From assembly GCF_030247195.1 (NCBI RefSeq), contig NC_080672.1:363746271-363810270 (forward strand): a DNA stretch of 64,000 nucleotides. The letters run 5' to 3'. The notes under the pieces were generated by a model, which worked only from the letters and a program-made list of their open reading frames with translations, did not search any database and was not told the origin of the DNA. Of this stretch, positions 12,062 through 24,143 are shown in pieces (positions within the stretch are counted from its first letter, which is position 1; the number at the start of each line of letters is the position of its first letter). This stretch comes from Topomyia yanbarensis (Eukaryota > Arthropoda > Insecta > Diptera > Culicidae). The position numbers were made by a program, and so were the translations under genes.

Positions 12062-15000
12062 TAAGCATGCTGGACAGGTGGCTTCCGCAATTTAATACAT
12101 ATAGGTTAGTTGTTAGATGACAGAGATAAATGAAAAAAACCGAGTGAGTCAAGGAGAGATCAGAGAGCAGACTAAGTCCCTTCCCCCCTCCCATCTGGTT
12201 GTAATTGACGCCGGTTTCGTATTCCAAATTGTGACCATTGTACGTACGTAAGGGGAAACATTTGGATTAGCATTTTTTATCTCTCGCTCTCAAGCTCTGA
12301 AGACACTCTGCATATATTTGTATGTATCCAAACAGCCTCAAGAAAATCTACATCGTGTGAAACATCTTTACGAAACTAAGACAAATATTATTGTTTATCT
12401 TATTTTTTTTTTTTTTGGTTTAATGTTTTTGTTTTGTTTTGTGACCAGAAACTGAACTGCGGGAATACAAGATTAGTGCAAGTTGTACATAAAACAAAAA
12501 CAGACACCAGGGAGTTTTGATTTTAGAAACTAGAAAGAACGCAAAATCCGCAGCAAAAGTTAAAAACAAAACTTATATACTAGCTAGGCTTTCTACATTT
12601 GTTCTTCGATGTGAACAATTTCAGCATGCAGTACAATGTTCGGTTATTTTAAACAAAGTTAATAGATATTATTCCGAGAGCAACCAAAATGAAAGAAAAA
12701 TCTAACCTAAAGTGCTCGAAATGCATGACAAATATTTTCAAACCTTAATTTTTCGGTTCGGCTGACAATGGTGCTATCAGGAATAGACAATGGTTTTTGA
12801 GATGGATCCTCAAACTGATTCGAATGGTATGGGTAAATAATTATGTTCGGGTCCTTGATGGTCATGGAACGAATAAACCGTCACGACAGGCAATGAAAAT
12901 TAGGATCTACCTTGATCACTGCTTTATTGGAACATGTTTTTTTTTGTAGATTCTGAATATAATATTATAATCCTGAAGGGACCTTTAAGGTAGTTGAAAC
13001 AAAAATACTCTCGCACACTATGGGCTGAATGAGTACTTGTACTAGTCTCAGCATTGAATTCAGGAAAGATGAATTATAATGAAAAAGGTGTCTGTTTAAC
13101 CGTTGGTGTTTTGTGAACGATCGGAAATCTTGTTTCTGGCGCAGATACGTACAGAAAAAAAATAAATTCATATGAAGCATTTACTGTTTTCGGCTTGTCT
13201 TGAACGCTGGTGTTCTAATAGATTGTTTTTTATTTTGATTTGTAAACTAACAATAAAATAAATAGATTAATTAGGTATTGCGCCTTTTTCATACTAAAAC
13301 TAAAAAATCACGATTTAGAAGAAAAATTCCGCTATGTTAAAATGGACTATGCTTGGTACACTGTTTACACCAACACAACGCTAGCGGAAACTACTGAGAT
13401 TTGGCTGATGCAGCAGACCGGCCAGCCTTTATCGTATTGTCATCACCAAACAACCAGGCACTCTGGAGTTTGTGGAACAGAATGACAAAGCGCAAACGCC
13501 TGTGCTGCACCAGCCAAATCGCGACTTGATTCCTTTCTCACTGCTGCTGCTGTTAAAAAAAAAAACAAACAAACAACATTGGTTTAAGAAAATAACATCA
13601 TTCATTGAACCATTCGACTTAAAAATATGATTGACCCCCCAACGCTCATCGTCTTAACGGATATTCGAAAGGAATTGTGGAAAACCTTAAAAAAGTTTCA
13701 AACCTACAGACTTTTTTGTGTTTGTGTTTTTAGTAGGAGAATAGTTATTTGGAAAAAAAGATGTCAAAAAACAAAAGAGAAGGAGAAAACCTATTGATTT
13801 AAAAATAGAGTGAAACTAATATATTGAAATAAAAAATTAGAGTGTAATAATTACACTATTGTATGCATACACTTTTTAAAAAAACAAAGCAGGCGGCATG
13901 TTACAACAGAAGCGAACTGAGAAAAGAAGCAATCTTTTTCAAACATGGTAAGAAAAATGTGTACCAAAAAGCACACATACACAAGTTTGCTGCTCAATCT
14001 GCGAATAGCGCTCTCGGGTCTTGAAACCCGGGCGAACATTGTCAGTCACTCACTACTCACTAGTGTATGTAGTAGCATTATGGAACCAGAAATCGGGAAG
14101 GTGAAGAAAACAGACAAAATGCAAAATAAAGTGGATCAAGTTAAATAAATAAAAAAAATCAGATTGGTTAGGTTTGTTCTGTTTGTTTAAATGTATAAAA
14201 AGGAAACAAAAAAAAGTAATAAAGCGAAGCAAAACCGACACAAAAGTGCAAAACCAGAAACTGTAGAACTCCTTGGTTGATTTTGCAATTTTTACAGTAA
14301 CAAGCAAAACAAACTTTATATATTTTTTGATAATCAAGTATAGTGAATATATGAAACTTTAATAATAGAATTATTTTTTTCTATTGTTTTAAAATAATAA
14401 TATACAACTAGTTTGAAATCCTACTGAAAGTAAATGGGTGAATCATGAGACCATTGTGTGTGCGTATCAAATTAGTAGACAGACATGAAAAACAAGCTCT
14501 AGAAACGAGACATAACGTGGAGGAACAATAAACGTTGTGGAACGAATGTGAAGAAGAAGAAAAAAACAGTCACTAAAGACGATTTAAATTATACACTCAA
14601 TCTACTAATAATAATTATTATTATAAACGATATACTAATTGAGGCGAAGAACAGCAAGCAACTTACCTTTTTTTTTTGTAGGATTGGAAAAGGGGACATG
14701 AGAAATATCTAAATTCAGTAACAGAGCAGGAGAAGTTAATGAATTAAATAAGTGGAAACTATTAACCTTTTTGCTGTGTAACGTCAAAGAAGAGGTGAAA
14801 TAAACTTATTACATTTTCCGTAATTGTTTAAAAATATCGCTGTGTTTTTATTGTATTATTCCGATCCCTGTAATAATTGTATCGTGGGTGAATGGAGAAC
14901 AGTGATGTAAAGTATGCGACCAATTCAAACTGGAGCTTTGATTTATGTCAGCACAATGGTGAGAGTGAAGACAATCACGTAGTAGCGCTCTGATGTGAGT

Positions 15001-15065
15001 CGGTGCCACGAAGTGGTACAGGAGACTTCTGAGAATGAGAAAAAAAGGAAGGGAATGAATTCTTC
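12062..15065 (+). other. Vigilin 3' UTR and downstream AT-rich DNA
   Basis: No other gene is seen after the TAA at 12059. AATAAA candidates on the plus strand lie at 12872-12877, near 13161, near 13250, near 14218, near 14527 and near 14798. The last is followed by T-rich DNA containing TGTGTTTTTATTG. The true cleavage site cannot be chosen from sequence alone. Homopolymer A and T runs are frequent. Confidence 0.45.
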
Positions 15066-15270
15066 GCCCATATTTTGCACGGAGTGTGACGTGAGGTGAC
15101 TAAACTCACCTCACTTTACGTGACTTTTTTCACCCGATTCTGAGGGTTGACTCGAGTGAGGTGAGATACCCCATGTCACCCGAAGTGACTCTTCAGAATT
15201 AGGTGAGAAAAGTCATTTAGAGTGAGGTGAGATTAGTCGTTTCACGTCACACGCCGCGCAGAATAGGGCC
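15066..15270. mobile_element. Palindromic MITE with GTGAGGTGA motifs
   Basis: The ends are imperfect inverted repeats, GCCCATATTTTGCACGG at the left and GAATAGGGCC at the right, continuing through GTGTGACGTGA. Several TGAGGTGA/TCACCTCA words in both orientations fill the 205 bp. No ORF is present. Its right edge is exactly where the minus-strand I-clade element loses its 3' end. Confidence 0.65.
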
Positions 15271-18200
15271 GTTTATATTGATTGATTTTAGGAAGAGATA
15301 GATGAGGGACAAATAGGAGAGATCGGGGCTTGCCAGAACATCTCGAACCGGGACGTAGATGGATGGTCTTCATCGGGTCCGGAGGGCATTCATTAGCCGA
15401 GACATGGCGGAACTGTACTCGGTGCACGCCCAAACAATGTGCTCGATGTCGTGATAGCCGTCGCCACATGCGCTGATACCACTATCCGCGAGCCCAATAC
15501 GCCGGAGATATGCATCCAGCGTGTAATGGTTTGCCATGAGTCGGGACATCACACGAATGAAGTCACGACCCACATCCATCCTCCTGAACAAAGGTTTCGT
15601 TGATACCTTCCCTAATACAAAAATATTATACACGAACATTAACCCGTACAGTCCAACGATTCCACATATTGTTTGGATGATACCCTGAACAGGTTGTTTG
15701 GAACTATCGAATGTAGCCACCTTTCTAGTTCCCCATTGCTACTCGAAGCTTGCCAACTTTCGAGGATTATCTGATGAGTAATACTGAAAAATTCGTTGAA
15801 GCAAATTCAATAACAATTCTTCAAAAGGGCTAATGAGATTTTTATAAACAAACTTATTTCGTTCATTACTCCGCTGTCGAGTAGAATTTCATGAAAGATA
15901 CACATGAATCAACATCTTTACCCTTGGGAGAATCAATTTCAAATGTCTTCTGGGTTGAAAATATAACAAATTAAGAGAAATCAGCAAAACAAAAGTTTGT
16001 TTACAAATCTTATTAGCCCTATTCTAATGTTGATATGGAATTGATCTTTCATAAATGTTACCTTCTAAAGCACCCACCTTGGCTAAAGAATTCGCCTTCT
16101 TATTGCCCGGAACCACCAAGGTAATCTGGAAAGATTTGTCAGAAAAAGCACTCAGTAGCTCCCGTATTTCCCCAAAAAATGCGAGGTGCTTTCCATATTT
16201 CATCGAGCGAATAACGTCAATAGAACTATCCGAACCGATGAAGTAATGGTTTGCGAGTTGTGTGTCAATGACTCCAAGGGTATACTGAATAGCAGCTAAT
16301 TCTGCGGCGGATACTGAAGCAGGGTCACTGAGTTTGTAAAAAGCGGTGAAATTTTGATTGAGAATACCGAAGCAAGTGGACGAGTTTTGATCCGTCAGTG
16401 TGAAACATCTTAGAGCAGTCACCTTCTCGGAATTTATTATATAAAACTGTTTGGAACCACTTGCGGACGTATGTGGTCCGGAACTCCGGAAGCCTTTCAT
16501 GGATGTTCCGGTTTCTGTACGAAGAAAGTTCCTTTGTTCGCATTTCAGAATTTCAATAACTAATGTGGTGTCCCCAACCCCATGTACCTTTCGAGTCGAA
16601 CCAGACCCCTAGATATTATACTGTGAAGACCTAACCCATTAATAGATGTTGTAGTTGTGCTGGTTCACGCTTTCTAGAAAATACAACTAGCTCAGTTTTC
16701 TCCGTGGAGAATTCGATACCCAGCTTAATAGCCCAAGAAGACAAATTGTCCAAAGTATTCTGTATTGGTTATTGTAGATCGCCGGCTTTGGGTCCTGTAA
16801 CAGAAACCACGTCATCGTCTGCAAGTTGCCTTAAGGTGGAGATATGTGGAAGCCACGTTGCTAGGCACCGGCTCGCTTGTTTACATTGAGAAAAACTGAA
16901 AACTGAAGTGAAAATTCAAACGCACAAATGAGAGTTTACAAACATTTTCCTTCGATTATCTGCACATTGGCAGAAACTTTGAAGTTTTGTTAGTAAACGA
17001 TCAAAGTTTCGCGAGTGTTTTTGCAGTGGTGTGTGAATAAAAGGGCAATGAAAACGAGAAGAAGAACAATAAGAGTGTTTTCAAAGGAAACCCCAAGTGA
17101 AGAGGGGTGATATTTTCGCACAAAATAGGAGCTACAGATGGCATTCCGTCATAAACTCGGATTGATTGTATAGGAAAATGTTCTAGCTTCCTTAAGTAGC
17201 AGTTTCGTGGCACACCAGCAAGGTTAGTGTGTTGAAAAACATATTTTTATATTTGCACATGTCAGATACATGATTAGGCAGGGGAGAGGGGTGTGTGCGG
17301 CGTAGCAGCTATGTTGTGGCTCGCATGTATAATGTCCTTAACGTGCAGGAATCGTCAAGACATTCATCAATGTCGTTGACATAGAAATTTAATAAAAGAG
17401 AGCCTAGAGCCCTGGGGAAGGACACGTATAGCCAAAGCGTGATGTCGATAAGTCACTATGCGAAAAATGTAAGTTTAGTCAAAAGTTGTTTAAATTCGCT
17501 GAATGGCCATGCTGGTGCAGCTTCTCTGAAAGAATGTTAATAGAAACTGAATCAAAAGCCCCCTTCATACCTAAGAACAATGATGCCACTCACTTGTCTT
17601 CGATCATGTGCGACAATATTACCCTCAAGAAACTTATTAAATAATGAACAGATACCTCTTGGCAGAGCCTAGCCGATTCTTCAACAAGTTAAATTTGATT
17701 ATTTCTGGACGAGGGACATGACGAGAGAGCAAGTGAAAACTCCACCATCAAAAAAGGTGTTTCGTTCGCGTTATCGTGAGGGGACGCGGCGCGGTAGATT
17801 TCCCGTGCCGACGCGGAATCCGGGCAAACCTTCTTGGTGAAATCGAATATCCAACGATTTGAATGTTCCACGCTCTCGTTAGTAGTGTTTCAACGAACCG
17901 GCGCCAGTAACTACGTTTCTTAGCTTTCATCAAACTCTCCATTCGCGTTTCTAACGTCGCGTTTTGTCGATAGCTAGCGGGTAACCCGTCGTTCCGGAAT
18001 ATACGCGGCGGCCTTCTCTGCGTACACGTCTGAGAACTCTTTGTCCCAACTTGGATTGGGAGGACGTTTTTGTATGTTCGGGAGCTGGCTTAGTCTGAGC
18101 TTGATTCGCGCTGTCGAGAATCAAGCCAGCCAAAAAGCTGTACTCTTCCTCCGGAGGAAGTTTGTGAATAGATTCAATGTTGTCGGATATCGCGGCAGAT

Positions 18201-18800
18201 AAGTCTTCCAATCGATATTTCGTGTGAGGTCGCACGAAATATTGATTGATTCCAATGGCCTTGGGGGATATCGGGGATTACCTTCTACGTGCAATTTAAC
18301 CGCAGCGATGTTGAGCAGAGGGACAAGTCTAAATCGTTCGTGCGCGCTGGGGGTGCAGGAATCCGTGTCATTTCAGCCGTGTTTAAAATTGTCAAATTGT
18401 AAATGTCGCAAACATCGTGAATCAGGAATAGAGGCAACCCCATGCTGTACCGTGAGAGTTACAGTCTCCTATAACTAGTAGCGGTGGAGGTAGGGATTCT
18501 AAGATGTCTCGTGGCCGTCGGTGCCCAACCGGGGTGTTGGGGGAACATATGGAAGCTATGCAAAGACCTTTGCTTTTGGTTTCAACTTGACAAGCGACAA
18601 CTTCAATAGCTGCTATCGAGGGAAGGTTAATTCTGTAGAAGAAATAGCACTTTTTGATCCCCAAAAGCACTTCTCCATAGGGGGTGTCTTGATCCAGGCG
18701 AATAATATTAAAATCGTGGAAGTTTGGGTTTATATCGGAAGTTAACCAAGTTTGACATAATGCAAATGCATCGCTACTCATTTATTAAAATTTTGAAGGA
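15271..18800 (-). pseudogene. I-clade ORF2 remnant (EN, RT, RNase H)
   Basis: The endonuclease piece (18422-18781) contains DAFALCQTWLTSDIN and GDCNSHGTAWG. The segment after the endonuclease is about 17690-18240. The RT palm is split. GMKGAFDSVS lies near 17540-17570, and the DDDVVSVTGPKA part, with KLGIEFSTEKTELVVFSRK after it, lies near 16650-16825. RNase H (16024-16500) keeps SAAELAAIQYTL and an SDSSIDVI block. The end (15370-15620) has FIRVMSRLMANHYTLDA and HDIEHIVWACTEY. The fingers between HDRRQV and GMKGAFDS are deleted. It is dead, with multiple stops and shifts. Confidence 0.8.
16839..17335. mobile_element. 497-bp insertion in the I-clade RT palm
   Basis: In the plus copy the reading CTLRQLADD is continuous. 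Here it is broken by 497 bp flanked by CCTTAAGGTG (16829-16838) and CCTTAACGTG (17336-17345), a 10-bp target duplication with one mismatch. The ends show weak inverted similarity around GAAGCCAC / GTGGCTCGCAT. No transposase is encoded. A non-autonomous element making 9-10-bp duplications, such as a Mutator-like one, is possible but unproven. Confidence 0.6.
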
Positions 18801-18899
18801 ATCGATTTTCGGGATGATACTTCTGCAATTCCACTTTAGAACAGTGATCAAATCCGTGACCCCGGTCCTTGAGTTAGCCATCGAAGGATACAATCGCTG

Positions 18900-20165
18900 A
18901 AAGGAGGAGTCATTTCGCAGTTAACTGCTTTAAAAATGTTCTTACTGTAGGTAGAAGAGCTAACAACAGACTTTCAATAGGATCAGTTATTATGAAAGTT
19001 TTTATTATCCTGTCCACAATGTCCGAGAGTTTGACAATTCCAGTGCCGCGATTATTCTTAAACTGAAACAGAGGAACACTTGGGGTTTTTGATGTTCCGG
19101 GAAGTGCTGGAAATTCCTTCTCTGAGTTTAATCCTCCGAGACCAGGAGCTACTTGCTTCGGTTTGGTTGCAACACTTCCGAGAGATATCACTTTCGGAGC
19201 CTCATCAAGGGCACTTTCTGGCCTTTGCAAGGAAATATTGGAGAGGAAAGGTTCCCGCTCTTCCTGCAGTTTATAGGCACCCTAGTAGATGTACCCTCTT
19301 GTGGGTCATCAGGCTCGGCTTCGTTAGGAGACAAGTGAGCATAGCGGTTCGTTGAGGGTAGTGGCGTAGCTTTCTTTAACATTTCTGCGAAAGAACGATC
19401 GGAACGTTCCGCAAGGGAACGTTTTCCCCGCGTAGTTTGTACTTAGGACATGCCGATATCTCATGCAGACTCTCTGTAAGTAAGGACCCTTTTCAGCATT
19501 CCTACTGCACGAATCATCCACATGATTCTCGCTGCATTTTCCAAAGCGGCCCTTATTACTACAATTGGGTGGTTGTGTTACCCAATTGTTTACACTTAGT
19601 GCAATTCATGACCCGCGGTACTAACAGACGGACAGGTTCGTTTTACCTTGTACAAGAGGATGTATTTGTATTTGTAGTTCGGTAAGGCGATTCCAGCGAA
19701 GGTTTGATTGGGGGTATGTTTTCTTACCATCCCTTGTGACTAATACTGAATGTAAACGTATTTTCGCCGGCTGGACTATGCGGTCTTTAAAACATCCAAC
19801 CCATACTGTAGTAGATCCTCCCATGTCCAACTTTCATCGTTGACGACGCCATTAATTTGTCCCTTAATGTTGGAATATACACATAATAGTCCTGCGTAAA
19901 CTGCTCGCAGTAAGCGATATCGTTTGCCTGATTTGACTAAGTCAACATGACCCTGACGTCTGAGCGGTCCTTTGTTATTTCTGTCACAGCCGAGAACCGT
20001 TTTGTCAGGGAGCCATCGACACCGTGAACGCAAGGGGTCAGCACCCGCGCGGACGGGAAAAAGCGCTATGCTATATTTAACCCTAAGGAGAAAGATTGGA
20101 TACACACTAAAATTTCTCACAAGGCTGAAAATTTTTGGTAAAACCAGTCTTTGTTCATGAAGGGC
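18900..20165 (-). pseudogene. I-clade ORF1 (Gag-like) remnant
   Basis: Minus-strand fragments show the order YCEQFTQDYYVYIP, WTWEDLLQYGLDVLK (about 19790-19830), a corrupted zinc-knuckle segment (NCTKCKQLG near 19600), then RSLAERSDRSFAEMLKKAT (about 19360-19420), and the hydrophobic end LALLPTVRTFLKQL (18910-18960). Each matches the corresponding block of ORF1 in the copy at 28508-29491. Stops are frequent. Confidence 0.7.
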
Positions 20166-20170
20166 ACAAA

Positions 20171-21282
20171 TCCTAACTTCTCCTTAGGGGGGAAAAGCAG
20201 TAAATGTGTCAAGAAAGGTAGAGATCACTTATCTTTATATTTGTTTCCCACAATGCACCAATTCAGCTTAGGGTGATGAACCTATTTATTCCATGTTTCT
20301 ATTATCACCCTACCTTCTTTGTTCAACGCATTGAGTCAAATGACAGCGCAACAATAGGGGCACTCGACTCGAGTTTTCGTTTCGCTCAAGCACGAGCATT
20401 GCACTGTAACCACCGGTTACGATAATTGTTTATTGGCTTTGTCGAATTGATAAGTGCCGCTAGACTTTCTCATTCCCGTTTCCATTTCCTAACTTCTACT
20501 CTGTGTATAACATCAAAATGTGTCAGTGATGGCCTTCCAAGTCCAGGTTGTCATCTAAGACGGGTGGGTCACTCACGCAGAAGGGTTTCAGACGCTCACC
20601 TAAGTTATCGACGTTATGCTCACCACGGTGTGAGCCTAACGCCGCGCAACATACCATCCATCGCTGTCGCAGTCATTGGAAGGGCTGCCATGGTTTTGAC
20701 AATTTAGTTGTCAATTCGGATGACATCGCAAAAATTGAGGTTTTTCGATATCATCCGAGCAGAATCAGACTCAGCGACTACCGGGAATGTTCTTTCGGTT
20801 CCAATATTCGATGAAGTCAGTAGTGCGCGCGGTTTTTTCTTATATTAAATATAAGGATAGTTAGATTTAATAATAAGTAACAGTTATTGTAGTAAAATAG
20901 AAGGTGAAAATTAATAGTACGTGTCACAAACGAAGAAAAACACAAAAATCACGAAACACATACGAGTTAAAAGCAAGTCAAAATGGTCCACAGCGGGCCT
21001 TTTTATTTCCGGCTTCGGACTACGTCCGAAGAATTCATTCCACAGAAAGCACGCTACTGACATCAAACCACAGAACGAACAGATTCGGAGAACCGAGAGT
21101 CCTTGCGAAGAACCCCAACTTCGGCGCGCTGTAAAGTCCACCGCCATTTTGGAACACAGTTTCATTGGGATATCGTCGCTATTGTTGAGGCTTCAGGCCA
21201 GTACGAGGTCTGCAGATGTGTCGGCTTGAAACTTCCGGACCTTTTCCTGCCATCAAAGCACCCAAATCTAAAGGACGAACAT
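20171..21282. other. Unclassified DNA, possibly 5' UTR of the I-clade element
   Basis: The 20330-20830 part is moderately GC-rich and has no convincing reading frame. It may be the 5' leader of the minus-strand element. The 20911-21240 stretch has an open frame of about 100 codons without a recognisable domain. I cannot assign either. Confidence 0.3.
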
Positions 21283-22246
21283 GAAATTATTGCGACACCG
21301 AAAATGTCATGCCAATTTTCTTATAATGTTTAAAATCAAACCAAAATTTTTGGGTAGTTTTATACATATATTTACTCAAAAATCAAAAGAAAAGTTAATC
21401 GATGGAGCCTTGAGTGTAAAATTGAACGCATTTTCGCTTGATGCCCTCCATCACAGTCTTTACAGTGTCATCCGGTACCAGTTTCTCAGTTTTTTTTTCC
21501 ATTTTCTTAACATGTCCTTCTCGTCTTTGACTGTCTTCTTGCTCTTCCGAAGGTCCCGCTTCATCATTGCCAAGTACTGCTCCACCGGGCGTAGCTCCGG
21601 ACAGTTTGGCGGATTCATGTCCTTTGGAACAAAATGGACAGAATTGGCCTCATACCGTCGTCCATCACACAGCAGCCATATTTTGTCAGCATCTTCTCGT
21701 AGAGCTTCCGTGCCCGAGTTTTAGCCGTCGATTGTTGCCGCTCATCGCGGTTTGGGAAGTTCTGTACCTTGTATGTAGTCCAGCTCTCTTCTTTGCATTC
21801 TGGACGTAGCTCTGCGACATGCCGATCTTTTTAGCCAAATCACGGCTTGAGACATTGGGATTTGCTTTAATCATCCGCTTCACCTTTCCCTCCGTCTTTT
21901 TGTTCTCCGGTCCCGGTTTTCTTCCAGCTCCTTTGCCCTTTGCTTCCTTTGGTCCAACGTCAACCGCTCCTGGAACCGCTTCAACACTCTGGAGACGGTT
22001 GAATGGTGAATGTTCAACATTTTTCCCAACTGCCGGTGCGCCAGGTCAGCAAATTTCAGGTGTTTGGAAAGAATTTGTTCTCTCGACTCGCGTTGGTTCA
22101 CCTCCATTTTCGTTGAATCGAAAAACACGACTTCGAGTTTGACAGCATGTAAACAATACACATCAATGACAAAGTGTGCAAAATTTGGTTGATTTTTACC
22201 CAATGGTAAAAAAGTTATGCCCTGTTGAATGTGTCGCAATAATTTC
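21283..22246 (-). mobile_element. Internally deleted DD37E (ITmD37E-like) Tc1/mariner transposon
   Basis: The inverted ends share GAAATTATTGCGACAC (21283-21298) and its complement (22231-22246). Between them, on the minus strand, lies a broken transposase. ITmD37E elements are known chiefly from mosquitoes. At about 0.96 kb it is shorter than a full element because the catalytic core is missing. A TA duplication is not obvious at these borders, so the true ends may extend a few bases. Confidence 0.75.
21400..22110 (-). pseudogene. DD37E transposase remnant
   Basis: The N-terminus has two helix-turn-helix blocks, LAHRQLGKMLNIHHSTVSRV (about 22000-22060) and NVSSRDLAKKIGMSQSYVQN (about 21800-21855). 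A segment follows reading ARKLYEKMLTKYG up to VMDD, which holds the first catalytic Asp (about 21650). The protein then jumps directly to HFVPKDMNPPNCPELRPVEQ, with the final Glu, and a Lys-rich end. The segment with the second Asp is deleted. Small frameshifts are also present. The product would be catalytically dead. Confidence 0.75.
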
Positions 22247-23394
22247 CCTTTACCGGAATTCGTCTCAGCTATTCACGGCGGCTCTCTTTACCGGCCACCA
22301 CTATGAAACCTGCGCGAACACAAAAACCCGCAAGTAGCAAATCGTGACGTCTCGTAGAATTAAGAGTAGATAGGGTATGGTAATAAATTGTTTGTATAAG
22401 TAAAATCTCTGTATTAGCTATACATTTTCTCGTGTAACATTATACGTACAATAATGCCCCTATCTTGAATCGGCCTCCGGACTCGAATGGAGTCATCAGT
22501 CCTCGTCCTTGGATGTTTCCGCCGCAAGAGCATTCGCAGTTTCCGCTTTTGAGCATACAAAAATAGTGCTTTACCTTTCAGTTGTCCACCTTGGTTGCAG
22601 CAGCTATTGATGGTCCGGTTTCCAGCAGTTCCCGAGGTGAATGAGTTCCGTGGTGAGTACAAATAAATCCCTGGATGTAAACCAGTGTAATGAGCATAAT
22701 TCCCCTCCGACAACCCACTGAGCTAGTCTATAGGTTACAGCACAGTTTTTAGGGCACTTGTGTTATTATTTTGATTCTTAAAAACTAAGCAAAGCTGTTC
22801 ATGCCAATTTGTGCGCAGTTCATCGATTGTAGGTTGAGTAATCAATGAATTAGTGGGGTACCCTCCTTAATATGGTGAAAATAAGCACATTACAATATAT
22901 AGCTGGCTATTGTTCACTCACTGGCTCACTGCGCGAAAAAAAGGCTGAAGAATGTCGCATTGAAAAATAAAACACAAAGCGAATCTGAGACAAAGTGGAC
23001 CGCACCGAAAAAAACTCCCGCACTGTCTGAGAATCACAGTGCGAATGGTTTCGAGAATATCTAATTCTACATTACTTGATATGTGGGGCATTTTTGGATT
23101 GGTTTCGGATAACAATGATGCCCATTCTCTGCTGATAGCTTCAAAGCTTACATTCTTGCGGCACTACGTTAGTTTTCCTCCGCTTGGACATCACAGTGGT
23201 AGTGTTCATAGTCATGCGCCTTGGGATGTGATTTGGCTGGGGGTATAACCTGGTCCTTAAGATAATACGATTCTTGAATAACAGCATAATTCTAGTTAAG
23301 GCACGCACACACATGCATTTACAGCAAGCAGTTGATTACACCCACGTGATGTCTTTTTACCCGTATGTCATTCGCTCCCTGCTGAATATTGTTT
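22247..23394. other. Unclassified, no gene supported
   Basis: A block at about 22430-22740 has an open minus-strand frame with no recognisable domain, and could be an LTR or repeat fragment. The rest is AT-rich without clear structure. Confidence 0.3.
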
Positions 23395-23670
23395 TTGCAA
23401 TTCTTTCTTCTTGCACTCGTACCACATGACAAGCCCAATGCAGTCTGTCGTATTTTATCTGATTAACAATAAGCGCAGTTTTGTAAACTTGGTACAAATC
23501 ATACGTCTGCGCCACAGTCCATTTTTGCGTATCCTGCCGAGTATTGTCCGCAGTACTTTACACTCCGAATGCTCTCCTTTCTGCCTTCCTCAACGTCCAC
23601 CCTTCGTGGCCATAAAGAGCGACAGGGAGGATCAGTGTCTTGTATAAGGCGAATTTTGGTTGCGGGACCT
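23395..23670 (-). pseudogene. RTE (JAM-like) retrotransposon 3' fragment
   Basis: Frames on the minus strand give KTLILPVALYGHEGWTLRKA and, after shifts, YDLYQVYK and IKYDRLHWACHVVRV. These are the post-RT region of RTE ORFs and resemble the block LYKTLIVPVALYGHETWTLK at about 34785-34850. The fragment is truncated on both sides. Its upstream edge abuts the inverted-repeat element at 23672. Confidence 0.7.
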
Positions 23671-23671
23671 A

Positions 23672-24143
23672 GGTAACCAATAAGCATGCAAAATGCGTCT
23701 TAACGGCCACTTGATAAGCATTTATGTCGTTTTAAATGCTATTTAAAAGTCGCTTTTGGCGAAATATACGCCTACTATACTGCTGTGCTATTAAAATGCT
23801 TTTTTGCTGCTGTTGTGCATTCAGAGTGCTGATTATTGGCAAGAAGTTTTTGAACAGCTTTTTGAATGCTGATTAAGGTTCAACTGAGAAGGCCTAAACA
23901 GCGGCCACCTTTGAAAACGAAAAAAGCAGCTTTTTTCGCTATCCCTTACACAATCTTTATGAAAATTAATCAACGTATTCGGGGCATGGTTAGAATGCTA
24001 CTGATTGATTTTCATGAAAATTCTGCCGACGACGTGCAATAAAACTGCTTTTTCTCCTTTTCAAAGATGGCCGCTTTCCGAGGCTTCCTCAGTAGAACCT
24101 TAACATGTTATTTTACTGCATATACTAATGCTTGTTGGTTACC
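23672..24143. mobile_element. MITE with GGTAACCAAYAAGCAT ends, interrupted by a second MITE
   Basis: GGTAACCAATAAGCAT at 23672 is mirrored by ATGCTTGTTGGTTACC ending at 24143. The inside is rich in AATGC words and has no ORF. A TTAA-flanked element sits within it at 23873-24103. Confidence 0.65.
23873..24103. mobile_element. TTAA-flanked palindromic MITE, copy 1
   Basis: TTAAGGTTCAACTGAG at the left and a right end finishing AGAACCTTAA bracket a long imperfect palindrome. The palindrome includes GCGGCCACCTTTGAAAACG and TTTTCATGAAAATTC. The same family occurs at 58500-58743, also with TTAA at both ends. TTAA duplication is characteristic of piggyBac-type transposition. Confidence 0.75.

Larger units (their letters stand above)
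15271..20170 (-). mobile_element. Degraded I-clade (RNase H-bearing) non-LTR retrotransposon
   Basis: Read on the minus strand, it carries in order ORF1 remnants, endonuclease, RT and RNase H, plus a Cys/His C-terminal region. It is clearly related to the plus-strand copy at 28506-34151 but keeps more of ORF1. It has lost its 3' UTR, lacks the RT fingers, and contains a 497-bp insertion at 16839-17335. A 5' UTR may extend beyond 20170. The many stops indicate an old copy. Confidence 0.8.

Noticed and set aside
21281..21724. 147-codon plus-strand frame
   Set aside because: It is antisense to the DD37E transposase C-terminus and has no independent support.
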